Source: Kitasatospora gansuensis
GTDB lineage: Bacteria; Actinomycetota; Actinomycetes; Streptomycetales; Streptomycetaceae
DNA length: 64,000 nucleotides
Assembly (NCBI RefSeq): GCF_014203705.1
Contig: NZ_JACHJR010000001.1
Coordinates: 4,402,001-4,466,000, forward strand
Direction of reading: 5' to 3'
Each line of letters begins with the position of its first letter. The stretch's first letter is position 1. The position numbers and the translations under genes were made by a program. The notes beneath the pieces are model-generated. The model was not told where the DNA came from. It did no database searches and saw only the letters and a program-made list of their open reading frames with translations. This document shows, piece after piece, positions 34,916 through 42,840 of the stretch.

Positions 34916-35500
34916 GATCAGCAGGTGCAGGCCGTACTCGAATTCGCGGTCGAAGTCGCGCCCCGCGGTGCGCAGGGTGACCCCGCGGGCCAGCAGGGGG
35001 AAGCGGGCCTCGTCGATGCGAAGCCCCCCGGGGGCCCCGGGCGCCTGGCTGGTCTGCTCGGCGATGACGGCGCCGAGGGTGTGGTTGCCCAGGGCGAAGA
35101 TCGCGTACATGGCGTCCTCGATGGTGAAGCCCGCGCCCTCCATCATCTGCAGCAGCAGTTCGAGCCCCGGCCACTGCTCGGCCGTCGGCCTGGCGTACTC
35201 CTGCAGTCGCCCGCCGTCGCGGTAGGAGAGCAGCGCACGCCGGACGGCGCGGGAGCGGGCGGCGAGCCAGTCCGCCCAGTCGGCGCGGGGCGCGGGCCGG
35301 TCCAGGACGGACATGACGTCGACGAGCATCGAGTCGGCCATCGCCTGCAGCAGCTCCTGCTTGCTCGCGAAGTGCCGGTAGAGGGCCGGGGCCTGAACGC
35401 CCAGATCCTGGGCCAGGCGGCGCAGCGACAGCCCGTCCAGGCCGACCTCGTTGAGGAGCTTCAGCGCGACGTCCACCACGAGCGTGCGATCCAGTTTCAT
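34892..35500 (-). CDS. TetR-family repressor of the adjacent efflux pump
   Basis: TetR protein of 202 residues in the TetR_C drug-efflux branch. The helix-turn-helix is LSLRRLAQDLGVQAPALYRH, followed by FASKQELLQAMADSM. It is divergent from a DHA2 MFS pump, and a perfect 12-bp inverted repeat lies in the shared promoter region, the layout of tetR/qacR-type control. ATG 35500. The last 24 bp overlap the upstream hydrolase on the other strand. Confidence 0.9.
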   Translation of the reverse strand: MKLDRTLVVDVALKLLNEVGLDGLSLRRLAQDLGVQAPALYRHFASKQELLQAMADSMLVDVMSVLDRPAPRADWADWLAARSRAVRRALLSYRDGGRLQEYARPTAEQWPGLELLLQMMEGAGFTIEDAMYAIFALGNHTLGAVIAEQTSQAPGAPGGLRIDEARFPLLARGVTLRTAGRDFDREFEYGLHLLISGLRNRS

Positions 35501-35501
35501 G

Positions 35502-35531
35502 TTGACATGTTAACACTGTTCCCTCAATGAT
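35502..35531 (+). promoter_or_regulatory. Candidate promoter of the DHA2 pump gene
   Basis: TTGACA at 35502-35507 and AATGAT at 35526-35531, 18 bp apart, immediately before the 12-bp inverted repeat. A housekeeping-like sigma promoter whose -10 box abuts the operator. Confidence 0.45.
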
Positions 35532-35564
35532 TAACGGTGTTAGCGCATCCGATAACACCGTTAA
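35531..35564. promoter_or_regulatory. Operator: perfect inverted repeat TTAACGGTGTTA-N10-TAACACCGTTAA
   Basis: Two exact 12-bp arms separated by 10 bp, directly downstream of the -10 box and 10 bp before the pump ATG. A related half-site GTTAACAC lies at 35509. The size and position are what a TetR dimer pair would need. Confidence 0.7.
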
Positions 35565-35574
35565 TGGAGTCCGC

Positions 35575-36972
35575 ATGCCCCACCGCCGATGGCTCGCCCT
35601 GCTGGTGATCCTGGCCGCCGACGTCATGGATCTGCTCGACGGGTCGGTCCTGAACGTGGCCCTGCCGGCCATCCGCGCTGACCTCGGCGCGGGCAACACC
35701 GCACTGCAGTGGATCTCCGCCGGGTACACGCTGGCGTTCGCCGTCGTCCTGATCACCGGCGCCAGGCTCGGCGACATCCACGGCCGCAAACGGATCTTCC
35801 AGATCGGCCTGGCCGCCTTCGTGGTCGCCTCGCTGCTGTGCGCACTGGCGCCGTCGGCCGGCGCGCTGGTGGCCACCCGCCTCCTGCAGGGGGCGGCGGC
35901 CGCAATCATGATGCCCCAGGTGCTCGGCATCATCAGGACCTCCTTCCCGCCCAAGGAGATGGCCGCCGCCTTCGGCCTGGTCGGCCCGATCATGGGCCTG
36001 ACCGCTGCCCTCGGCCCTGCGGTCGGCGGCATCCTCGTCGACGCCGACCTGTTCGGCACCGGCTGGCGGGCCGTCTTCCTGATCAACCTGCCGATCGGGC
36101 TGATCGCCCTGGCCTGCACCTCACGCCTGGTCCGCGAGTCCCGCGCCCCGCATCCCGTACGCCTGGACCTGGTCGGGATGCTCCTGCTCTCGGTGGCCGT
36201 GGCGCTGGTCTTCCACCCCTTGGTCCAGGGGACGGACTTCGTCCGGATGGCTGCCGCCCTGCCCGTCCTGGGGCTGTTCATCGCCCATCAGCGTCGGCGG
36301 AAGAGCTCACCGCTGATCGAGCTCACGCTCTTCCGCAAGCCCGCCTTCTCCGCCGGACTGCTGGTCTCCGTCCTCTTCTTCTGCGCGATGTCGGGCTTCA
36401 TGCTGGTGCTCACCCTCTTCCTGCAGCTCGGCCTCGGCTACAGCGCGATGCGGGCCGGCCTGACCACCATCCCCTGGGCCCTGGGCATCACCCTCGGCGC
36501 CATCCTGGCCGCCGTCCTGGGTGAACGCGCCGGCCGCCCCGGACTCCAGGTTGCCCTGCTGACCTGCGCGGCGGGCGCCGTCGCTCTCCACTTCACCACC
36601 GCCCGGTACGGCACGAACGTCACCTCGTGGCAGCTCGTCCCCGCCCTGGTCCTGTTCGGCCTCGGGATGGGCTCGGTGATCGGTCCGCTGTTCGGCTTCA
36701 TCCTGGCCGGAGTGGACGACCACGAGATCGGCTCGGCCTCCGGCGTACTGGAGGCCAACCAGCAACTGGCCGGAGCGGTGGGCGTCGCGGCCGTCGGCAG
36801 CCTGTTCTTCCACCGCATCGAGGTGGGCTCCTTCACCGCGGCGGTGCAGTACACGATGATCGTCATCGCCCTGCTGATGGCCGCCACCGCCACCCTGACC
36901 TTCCTGCTGCCCCGCAGCGCCCGCGACGAGGACCAGCTCGACGAACTCCGCGCCGCGCAGGCGGGGGTCTGA
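35575..36972 (+). CDS. DHA2-family MFS drug efflux pump
   Basis: Drug/proton antiporter of 465 residues with fourteen predicted membrane segments. Diagnostic motifs are LLDGSVLNVALPAIRADLGA in TM1 (motif D1), GARLGDIHGRKRIFQIGLAA (motif A) and LGPAVGGILVDADLF (motif C of antiporters). It probably exports a cationic or lipophilic drug. ATG 35575 has GGAG upstream. It is likely de-repressed when a ligand binds the divergent TetR. Confidence 0.92.
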   Translation: MPHRRWLALLVILAADVMDLLDGSVLNVALPAIRADLGAGNTALQWISAGYTLAFAVVLITGARLGDIHGRKRIFQIGLAAFVVASLLCALAPSAGALVATRLLQGAAAAIMMPQVLGIIRTSFPPKEMAAAFGLVGPIMGLTAALGPAVGGILVDADLFGTGWRAVFLINLPIGLIALACTSRLVRESRAPHPVRLDLVGMLLLSVAVALVFHPLVQGTDFVRMAAALPVLGLFIAHQRRRKSSPLIELTLFRKPAFSAGLLVSVLFFCAMSGFMLVLTLFLQLGLGYSAMRAGLTTIPWALGITLGAILAAVLGERAGRPGLQVALLTCAAGAVALHFTTARYGTNVTSWQLVPALVLFGLGMGSVIGPLFGFILAGVDDHEIGSASGVLEANQQLAGAVGVAAVGSLFFHRIEVGSFTAAVQYTMIVIALLMAATATLTFLLPRSARDEDQLDELRAAQAGV

Positions 36973-36995
36973 ACGCAGTTGCAGGCTGGGCGGTC

Positions 36996-37889
36996 TCAGA
37001 ATGCCGTGCGGACGTCGCTGCGGGGGTCGTCGACCGGGAGCCGCTCGTCGTAGAGTCCGGCCCGGGCCGAGCGGCGCCACGGACGGGCGTAGCGAACGGC
37101 CATGTCGATGTCCTCGTCCTGCGAGTCGAGGTCGATGTCCGCGACCGCCAGGGCGGGACGCCCGTCTGCGGGACAGCGCGCCAGCCACCGTCCGCCGGGC
37201 GCCACGATCCCGGACGGCACCGTGGCGCTGAACTGCGCCGGGACCGAGTAGCCGAGCCAGTAGTTGTGGAGCGTCCCGTACGCCTGGGCGACGCGGGCCC
37301 GGGGCGCGTCGTCGACCATCACCGACAGCAGGACGCAGTCGACGTCCAGGCGCTCGTACTCGGCGAACACCTCCGGGAAGTTGGCCTCGATGCACAGCGC
37401 GAAGCCGAACCGGATGCCGTCCACCTCGACGACGAGCGGCTGCTGCCCCGGGGAGTAGAGGAAGGACACCTCGGTGTGCGACAGGAACCGCTTGTCGTAC
37501 CGTGCGACCAGCCGGCCCCGGTCGGAGACGACGTAGAGGCTGTTGTGCGGCCGGTTCGGCGGGGTGAGCGGGTGGATCGATCCGAACACCGTCCACAGCT
37601 CGAGCTCCCCCGCCAGCGCGGTGATCGACTCCGCTTCCTCGCGCAGGACGTCCCACGCGGCACGGCTCCAGTCGGCCGGTATCAGCTCTCCGATCGGGCC
37701 GGCCGCCATCACGTGCTTGCTCGGGTAGGTGACCGCCCCCTCGGGGAACTGCACCAGCCGCGCACCCGCCCCGGCGGCCTCGACCATCAGGGCCCGGATC
37801 TCCTGCCCGGTGGCCCGCAGCGCCCCTCGATCGGTGGGGTCCTCCGGCACCGTGCTCTGCGCGACCGCCATCCGCAATGTCCTTGCCAC
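36996..37889 (-). CDS. Carbon-nitrogen hydrolase (nitrilase superfamily)
   Basis: Amidase-type hydrolase of 297 residues. The catalytic triad is clear: Glu in LVQFPEGAVTYPSK, Lys in ARYDKRFLSHTEV and Cys in ALCIEANFPEVFAE. Members hydrolyse small amides or carbamoyl compounds. The substrate is unknown. GTG 37889 is used as start; an internal ATG at 37871 is also possible. It converges on the DHA2 gene. Confidence 0.9.
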   Translation of the reverse strand: MARTLRMAVAQSTVPEDPTDRGALRATGQEIRALMVEAAGAGARLVQFPEGAVTYPSKHVMAAGPIGELIPADWSRAAWDVLREEAESITALAGELELWTVFGSIHPLTPPNRPHNSLYVVSDRGRLVARYDKRFLSHTEVSFLYSPGQQPLVVEVDGIRFGFALCIEANFPEVFAEYERLDVDCVLLSVMVDDAPRARVAQAYGTLHNYWLGYSVPAQFSATVPSGIVAPGGRWLARCPADGRPALAVADIDLDSQDEDIDMAVRYARPWRRSARAGLYDERLPVDDPRSDVRTAF

Positions 37890-37970
37890 ACCGTGGACGG
37901 TACGGCCTGCCCGGTTCCAGGACCAGCGCCTTGACGGTGCGATTCGCAGCCCGGTCGGCATGCTCCTGCT

Positions 37971-38012
37971 AGCACTCTGCTTGCAATTGCAAGCATGGTG
38001 GGGCAGAGTGCT
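37971..38012. promoter_or_regulatory. Nested palindromes before the XRE gene
   Basis: An 18-bp perfect palindrome TGCTTGCAATTGCAAGCA (37978-37995) lies inside a wider inverted repeat: AGCACTCTGC at 37971-37980 and GCAGAGTGCT at 38003-38012. The set ends 4 bp before the ATG of the XRE gene. Probably an autoregulatory operator. Confidence 0.6.
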
Positions 38013-38015
38013 GGC

Positions 38016-38423
38016 ATGGCTTCACTGAAGGTCGGCTCGCTCGGGGAGTACATCCGGGAGCAGCGGCGGAACGCGCAGTACTCGTTGCGCCAGCTGGCGG
38101 AGGTGGCGGGGGTCTCGAACCCCTACCTGAGCCAGATCGAGCGCGGGCTGCGGAAGCCGAGCGCGGAGATCCTGCAGCAGATCGCCAAGGCGCTGCGGAT
38201 CTCGGCGGAGACGCTGTACGTGCAGGCCGGAATGCTGGAGGAGCGGCAGGGCGAGGGGCTCGAACTGCGGGCCGCGATCCTGGCCGACCCGCTGATCAGT
38301 GAGCGGCAGAAGCAGGCGCTGCTCGCGGTCTACGACGCCTTCCTGAAAGAGAATCAGGAGAGCGTCGGGGAGCCCGAGGAAGCAGGAGAGGGACAGGCCG
38401 ACCGCCGGACTGTCGAGGGATAG
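38016..38423 (+). CDS. XRE-family DNA-binding protein
   Basis: Regulator of 135 residues. Helix-turn-helix of the Cro/CI type in the first 70 residues (YSLRQLAEVAGVSNPYLSQI, then KPSAEILQQIAKALRISAET) and a short acidic tail. It heads a three-gene group with HbhA-like and DUF2516 genes, the same order as Rv0474-Rv0475-Rv0476 in Mycobacterium tuberculosis as I recall. Controlled probably by the nested palindromes before it. ATG 38016. Confidence 0.9.
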   Translation: MASLKVGSLGEYIREQRRNAQYSLRQLAEVAGVSNPYLSQIERGLRKPSAEILQQIAKALRISAETLYVQAGMLEERQGEGLELRAAILADPLISERQKQALLAVYDAFLKENQESVGEPEEAGEGQADRRTVEG

Positions 38424-38437
38424 CAGGAGGACCGGTC

Positions 38438-38977
38438 ATGCCGATCACCGACGAGATCAAGAAGACGCTGAGCGACCCGACCCCGCTGTACGCGATCGCG
38501 GGCGCCGGGGACCTGGCGTACGAGAAGCTGCGCGAGGTGCCCGCCAAGGTCGAGGCGCTCGCGGCGGACCGCAAGGGCGCCCAGGAGAAGGCCACCGCCA
38601 AGCTCCAGGAGGCGCAGACCCGGCTGGTCGAGGCGCAGGCGAAGGTGACCGAGACGGTCTCCACGCTGCCGGGTGACCTGAAGGGGCTGCAGGAGAAGGC
38701 ACAGGGCTTCGCGCTCCAGCAGGTCGGACTGGCACTGGAGTTGGCCGTGAAGGCCAAGGAGGCGTACGAGGAGCTGGCGGTCCGGGGCAAGGCCGTGGTG
38801 GACGGTCAGCAGACCTCCCCGGCGGAGCAGCCGGCCGCCGAGGTCGAGATCGAGGCCGTGGTGGTCGACCTGGAGCCGGACGGGGAGCCGGAGGCCGAGC
38901 CGGAGCCCGCCGCCAAGCCGACGGCGCCGAAGCGCGCGCCCCGGGCCCGGAAGAGCACCGGCGACACCGGGAAGTAG
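38438..38977 (+). CDS. HbhA-like heparin-binding/coiled-coil protein
   Basis: Protein of 179 residues. A long amphipathic coiled coil (residues 20-125, LREVPAKVEALAADRKGAQE, then KLQEAQTRLVEAQAKVTETV) is followed by an acidic stretch and a Lys/Arg/Ala/Pro tail (KPTAPKRAPRARKSTGDTGK). In mycobacteria HbhA binds heparan sulfate and sits on lipid inclusions or the surface. In streptomycetes its job is unclear; a membrane- or lipid-domain-associated protein is plausible. ATG 38438 is 14 bp after the XRE stop, with AGCAGGAGG upstream. Confidence 0.8.
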   Translation: MPITDEIKKTLSDPTPLYAIAGAGDLAYEKLREVPAKVEALAADRKGAQEKATAKLQEAQTRLVEAQAKVTETVSTLPGDLKGLQEKAQGFALQQVGLALELAVKAKEAYEELAVRGKAVVDGQQTSPAEQPAAEVEIEAVVVDLEPDGEPEAEPEPAAKPTAPKRAPRARKSTGDTGK

Positions 38978-39113
38978 CCGAGCAGGAGCCGAGGGACGGC
39001 CGGGACGTCGGGCGGGGCACAACCCGGCGTACCGGTTCGTTGTCCCGGGTACGGTCGTCCGGCCGTGCCAGGATGGGCGGCGGTGTCGCCGGAGCCGCAG
39101 TGAGGAGTCCGCA

Positions 39114-39452
39114 GTGTCCGAGATCCTGCAGTTGGATTACCTGGATCCGTTCTGGTGGCTGGCCGTGGCGATCGTGGGCTTCAAGGTGCTCGCCTTCGTG
39201 GACGCGGTGACGCGCCGGGAGGACGCCTTCCGGGCGGCCGACAAGAAGACCAAGTCGTTCTGGCTGATCATCCTCGGGCTGGCGCTCGGGCTGGATCTGC
39301 TGCTCGGTGCGGCGGTGTTCAGCATCCTGACCCTGGTCGGGCTGGTCGCCGCGATCGTCTACATGGTCGACGTCCGGCCCGCGATCAAGCAGCTGACGGA
39401 CGGTCGGGGCAATGACAGCAAGCGGAACATGGGGCCGTACGGGCCCTGGTGA
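39114..39452 (+). CDS. DUF2516 family membrane protein
   Basis: Small membrane protein of 112 residues with two hydrophobic helices (PFWWLAVAIVGFKVLAFVDA, then FWLIILGLALGLDLLL), a third near residue 75, and a short polar tail. DUF2516 genes usually follow hbhA in actinobacteria. Function unknown. GTG 39114 with TGAGGAG upstream. A strong terminator follows the stop. Confidence 0.85.
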   Translation: MSEILQLDYLDPFWWLAVAIVGFKVLAFVDAVTRREDAFRAADKKTKSFWLIILGLALGLDLLLGAAVFSILTLVGLVAAIVYMVDVRPAIKQLTDGRGNDSKRNMGPYGPW

Positions 39453-39477
39453 CGAGACGTCACCAACGATTCACCAC

Positions 39478-39512
39478 CGATGGGGAGCGGCCGAAGCGGC
39501 CGCTCCCCATCG
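39478..39512. terminator. Bidirectional hairpin terminator
   Basis: 15-bp perfect stem CGATGGGGAGCGGCC with its complement around loop GAAGC. It ends the XRE-HbhA-DUF2516 group and the PP2C gene on the opposite strand. Confidence 0.88.
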
Positions 39513-39517
39513 GCGTG

Positions 39518-40939
39518 TCAGCCCATGATGACCGGGGCGGGGTTGCGCTCCAGCAGCAGCACCGCGACGTCGTCGGTGAGTGCGCCGCCGTTCAGCTCCT
39601 CGACCTCGGCGATCGCGCTGTCGACCAGCCGGCCCCTGGTCAGGCCGCCGGCCTGGTGGTCGCCGATCAGCTCGACCAGCCCGTCCTGGCCCAGTCGGCG
39701 GGAGCCCGCGCCGACCCGGCCCTCGACCAGGCCGTCGGTGTAGAGCAGCAGGCTCCAGCCCGGGTCGAGGGTCAGCTCCTCGGCGGGCCAGGCGGCTCCG
39801 GGGTCGTCGCAGTGCAGCAGGCCGAGGGCCGGGCCGGCCTGGTCGGCGGAGAGCAGGGTGGGCGTGCCGCCGGGGCCGAGCAGCAGCGGTGAGGGGTGCC
39901 CGGCCAGGTAGAGCCTGGCCTGCTCCGCCTGGCCGGGCGCGGCCGGGGAGTCACCGTCGGCGGGGGAGCCACCCTCGGTGGGGGAGAGCACCAGCATGCA
40001 GAGCGTCGCGAAGATCTCGTCGCTGCGCCGCTCGTGCTCCAGCACGTGCTGGAGGGTGGTGAGCAGGGCCTGCCCGGTCAGCCCGGCGAAGACCAGCGAG
40101 CGCCAGGCGATCCGGAGCGCGACGCCGAGGGCGGCTTCGTCCGGACCGTGGCCGCAGACGTCGCCGATCACCACGTGGACCGTGCCGTCGTCCGTCCGGA
40201 CGGCGTCGTAGAAGTCGCCGCCGAGCAGCGCCCGGCTGCGGCCGGGGCGGTAGCGGCGGGTGAAGGAGAGCCCGGCGCCGTCGAGCAGCGGGGTGGGCAG
40301 CAGGTGGCGCTGGAGGCGGGCGTTCTCCTGGCCGCGCAGCTCGGCCTCGACCAGCCGGCGCTGGGACTCGTCGGCCCGCTTGCGCTCCACGGCGTAGCGC
40401 AGCGCGCGGGCCAGCAGCGGGCCGTCGGTCTCGTGCCGGATCAGGAAGTCCTGGGCACCGGCCGCCACGGCGGCGGCGCCCAGCTCGGCGCCGGCCGCGT
40501 CGGTGAGCACCACGACGGCGGTCTGCGGGGCGTGTCGGAGCAGCTCGCGCAGCCCCTCCAGGCCCTGCAGCGGGCCGCGCTGGTCGGCCGGGTCGGCGAG
40601 GTCGAGCAGGACGCAGCCGAACTCGACGTCGCGCGGTCGGCCGCGTCGGCTGCCGGGTCGGGCCAGCCGGGTGGTGGCGGAGGCCACGCCCTGGGCCCAG
40701 TGCAGCTCGATCGCCGAGCCGCTGTCGGTGACCAGCTGCTCCAGGAAGGCCGCGTCGGTGAAGTCGTTCTCGATCACCAGCAGCCGGAACGGGGCGTCGG
40801 GGGAGCCGGCGGTGGCCCGGGGGTGCGGTATCGGGTGGTGCCCAGCCTCGACCGCCTCCGCGCGCGCGTCGCGCACTTCGGTGAGGGCGCCCGGCCGGTA
40901 CGCGGCACGAGGTGCCCGCCCGTCTCCCGTTGCGGGCAT
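39518..40939 (-). CDS. Response regulator with PP2C-type phosphatase domain (RsbU-like)
   Basis: Signalling protein of 473 residues. The N-terminal receiver domain (FRLLVIENDFTDAAFLEQLV, then CVLLDLADPADQRGPLQGLE, phospho-acceptor region) is joined by a linker to an SpoIIE/PP2C serine phosphatase with GGDFYDAVRTDDGTVHVVIG and GDVCGHGPDEA, whose Asp residues bind metal. Such proteins dephosphorylate anti-anti-sigma factors in stress pathways. ATG 40939 has GGGAGGA 8 bases upstream. No kinase partner is visible next to it. Confidence 0.9.
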   Translation of the reverse strand: MPATGDGRAPRAAYRPGALTEVRDARAEAVEAGHHPIPHPRATAGSPDAPFRLLVIENDFTDAAFLEQLVTDSGSAIELHWAQGVASATTRLARPGSRRGRPRDVEFGCVLLDLADPADQRGPLQGLEGLRELLRHAPQTAVVVLTDAAGAELGAAAVAAGAQDFLIRHETDGPLLARALRYAVERKRADESQRRLVEAELRGQENARLQRHLLPTPLLDGAGLSFTRRYRPGRSRALLGGDFYDAVRTDDGTVHVVIGDVCGHGPDEAALGVALRIAWRSLVFAGLTGQALLTTLQHVLEHERRSDEIFATLCMLVLSPTEGGSPADGDSPAAPGQAEQARLYLAGHPSPLLLGPGGTPTLLSADQAGPALGLLHCDDPGAAWPAEELTLDPGWSLLLYTDGLVEGRVGAGSRRLGQDGLVELIGDHQAGGLTRGRLVDSAIAEVEELNGGALTDDVAVLLLERNPAPVIMG

Positions 40940-41167
40940 TGGTCGGTCCTCCCTTTCCCCGACTGGGCAACGGCTGAGGTCCGCGCGCAGTGCCCGCATG
41001 GCACTGTGTGTCGGGGAGCTTCCCGCGACCATAACGTGATCTCCGGAGTTTTCTCCGGCCGACCGGCGACTCTGTGGCTATCGCCACGCCGCCGGGGCCG
41101 GGCGGACGCTGACAGCGGGCACCGCGACCGCGGTGCTCGACAGGGGATGTGACGGAAGGTCGGTACG

Positions 41168-41701
41168 GTGACGCGGATCACGCTGGTCGAGGGTGACATC
41201 ACGGAGCAGCGGGTGGACGTGGTGGTGAACGCCGCCAACACCTCGCTGCTGGGTGGCGGCGGGGTGGACGGCGCGATCCACCGCAAGGGCGGGCCGGAGA
41301 TCCTGGCCGAGTGCCGCAGGCTGCGTGCCTCGCACTACGGCAAGGGCCTGCCGGTCGGCCGGGCCGTCGCCACGACGGCCGGCCGGCTGCCGGCCCGGTG
41401 GGTGGTGCACACGGTGGGGCCCGTCCACCTGCCGGAGGAGTACGAGGAGCGGGCCGGGCTGTTGGCGTCCTGCTATCGGGAGTCCCTTCGGGTCGCGGCG
41501 GAGCTGGGTGCGCGGACGGTGGCCTTCCCGGCGATCTCGACCGGGGTCTACCGGTGGCCGTTGGAGGACGCGGCGCGGATCGCCCTCGCGGCGGTGGCGG
41601 AGGTCACTGACGGCGGGTCGGAACTGGAGGAGGTGCGGTTCGTGCTGTTCGGCCGGGAGGCGTACGGGGCGTTCGAGCGCGCTGCGGAGCAGAGGAGCTG
41701 A
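41168..41701 (+). CDS. Macrodomain protein, O-acetyl-ADP-ribose deacetylase type
   Basis: Macrodomain (Appr-1-p processing) of 177 residues. It binds ADP-ribose or removes O-acetyl/ADP-ribosyl groups. Motifs: DVVVNAANTSLLGGGGVDGA with the conserved Asn and the glycine loop, and FPAISTGVYRWPLEDAARIA near residue 120. ATP-independent and cytoplasmic. GTG 41168 with GGAAGG upstream. Alone on its strand, convergent with the methyltransferase gene. Confidence 0.93.
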   Translation: MTRITLVEGDITEQRVDVVVNAANTSLLGGGGVDGAIHRKGGPEILAECRRLRASHYGKGLPVGRAVATTAGRLPARWVVHTVGPVHLPEEYEERAGLLASCYRESLRVAAELGARTVAFPAISTGVYRWPLEDAARIALAAVAEVTDGGSELEEVRFVLFGREAYGAFERAAEQRS

Positions 41702-41844
41702 CCGGGGCACGGACACCACCGGCCGCTCATGCGGTGTTCCCATGGTGGCGTGACGGGGCGTCAGCACACCAGAGGTAATCGATAACTCGTTCGAGTGAAT
41801 TGTGACGGGCGAGCGAACGGCTGACCGAAAAGACCCCGAAAGGC

Positions 41845-42675
41845 TCAGGGCGCCAGCGCACTCCACGGCACGGTGACCTCGCCCTGCCGCCACCGCCCGC
41901 GCGCGTCCACCAGCGGCCAGCTCCCGCCCAGCGACCGGCAGGCGGCCACCCAGCGCTGCCGGGCCCCGAACGCCCCGTACGGCGCGGCCGCCGACCAGGC
42001 CCGGTCGAAGTCGGCGAGGAAGGCGTGCACCGGACGCCCGGGCACGTTGTGGTGGATCAGCGCCTTCGGCAGCCGCTCGGCCAGGTCGGACGGCCGCTCC
42101 AGGCCGCCCAGCCGGGCCGCGAAGGTGACCGTCCGCGGCCCCTCGGGGCCGAGCGCGACCCAGACGTGCCGCCGCCCGATCTCGTCGCAGGTGCCCTCGA
42201 CCAGCAGCCCGCCGGGCGCCAGCCGTCCGCACAGTCGCTCCCAGACCGCCGCCACCGCCGACTCCTCGTACTGCCGCAGCACGTTGGCGGCCCGGATCAG
42301 CAGTGCCCGCTCCCCGCCGTCCAGCGGGACCTCGAACCCGCCCCGGCGGAAGGTCAGCAGCGGCGGCTCGGCGTACGGCAGCGCAGCCGCGACCCGCTCC
42401 GGCTCGATCTCGATGCCGACCGTCCGGACGTCCGGCCGGACGGTGCGCAGCCGGCCCGACAGCTCGACGGCCGTCCACGGCGCCGCGCCGTAGCCGAGGT
42501 CCACCGCGACCGGCGGCCGGTCGGCGGAGCGCAGGGCGGGGCCGAGGGTGTGGGCGATCCAGCGGTCCATCCGCCGCAGCCGGTTGGTGTTGGTGGTGCC
42601 CCGGGTGACCGTGCCGACCGGTCGGTCCTTCCGCCCACGGGCGGCGGAGCTGGAGGGATCGAACGTGGCGGCCAT
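41845..42675 (-). CDS. Class I SAM-dependent methyltransferase
   Basis: Methyltransferase-like protein of 276 residues with a Rossmann motif VAVDLGYGAAPWTAVELSGR near residue 55 and acidic SAM contact TVGIEIEPERVAAALPY. It is divergent from mshA, a linkage I remember as common in streptomycetes, but a role in mycothiol synthesis has not been shown. ATG 42675. The substrate is unknown. Confidence 0.85.
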   Translation of the reverse strand: MAATFDPSSSAARGRKDRPVGTVTRGTTNTNRLRRMDRWIAHTLGPALRSADRPPVAVDLGYGAAPWTAVELSGRLRTVRPDVRTVGIEIEPERVAAALPYAEPPLLTFRRGGFEVPLDGGERALLIRAANVLRQYEESAVAAVWERLCGRLAPGGLLVEGTCDEIGRRHVWVALGPEGPRTVTFAARLGGLERPSDLAERLPKALIHHNVPGRPVHAFLADFDRAWSAAAPYGAFGARQRWVAACRSLGGSWPLVDARGRWRQGEVTVPWSALAP

Positions 42676-42840
42676 GCCCAGCAGCCTACGGCGGGGCCGT
42701 CTGACGGTCCCAACAGGTGGCGTCTGACGGTCCCACCAGGTGGACGGGAATGCCGTCCGCACCTTCGGCGGTTGTCACACTGGACGAATGCCCGCGGCCA
42801 GTGGGCGGCAGACGGGGAGCAACAAAGGAGGCCTCCGCAG

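Noticed and set aside
37971..38012. CIRCE-like HrcA site before the XRE gene
   Set aside because: The AGCACTC and GAGTGCT halves match CIRCE, but they are 28 bp apart instead of 9, and an 18-bp palindrome fills the gap; an XRE operator is more likely.
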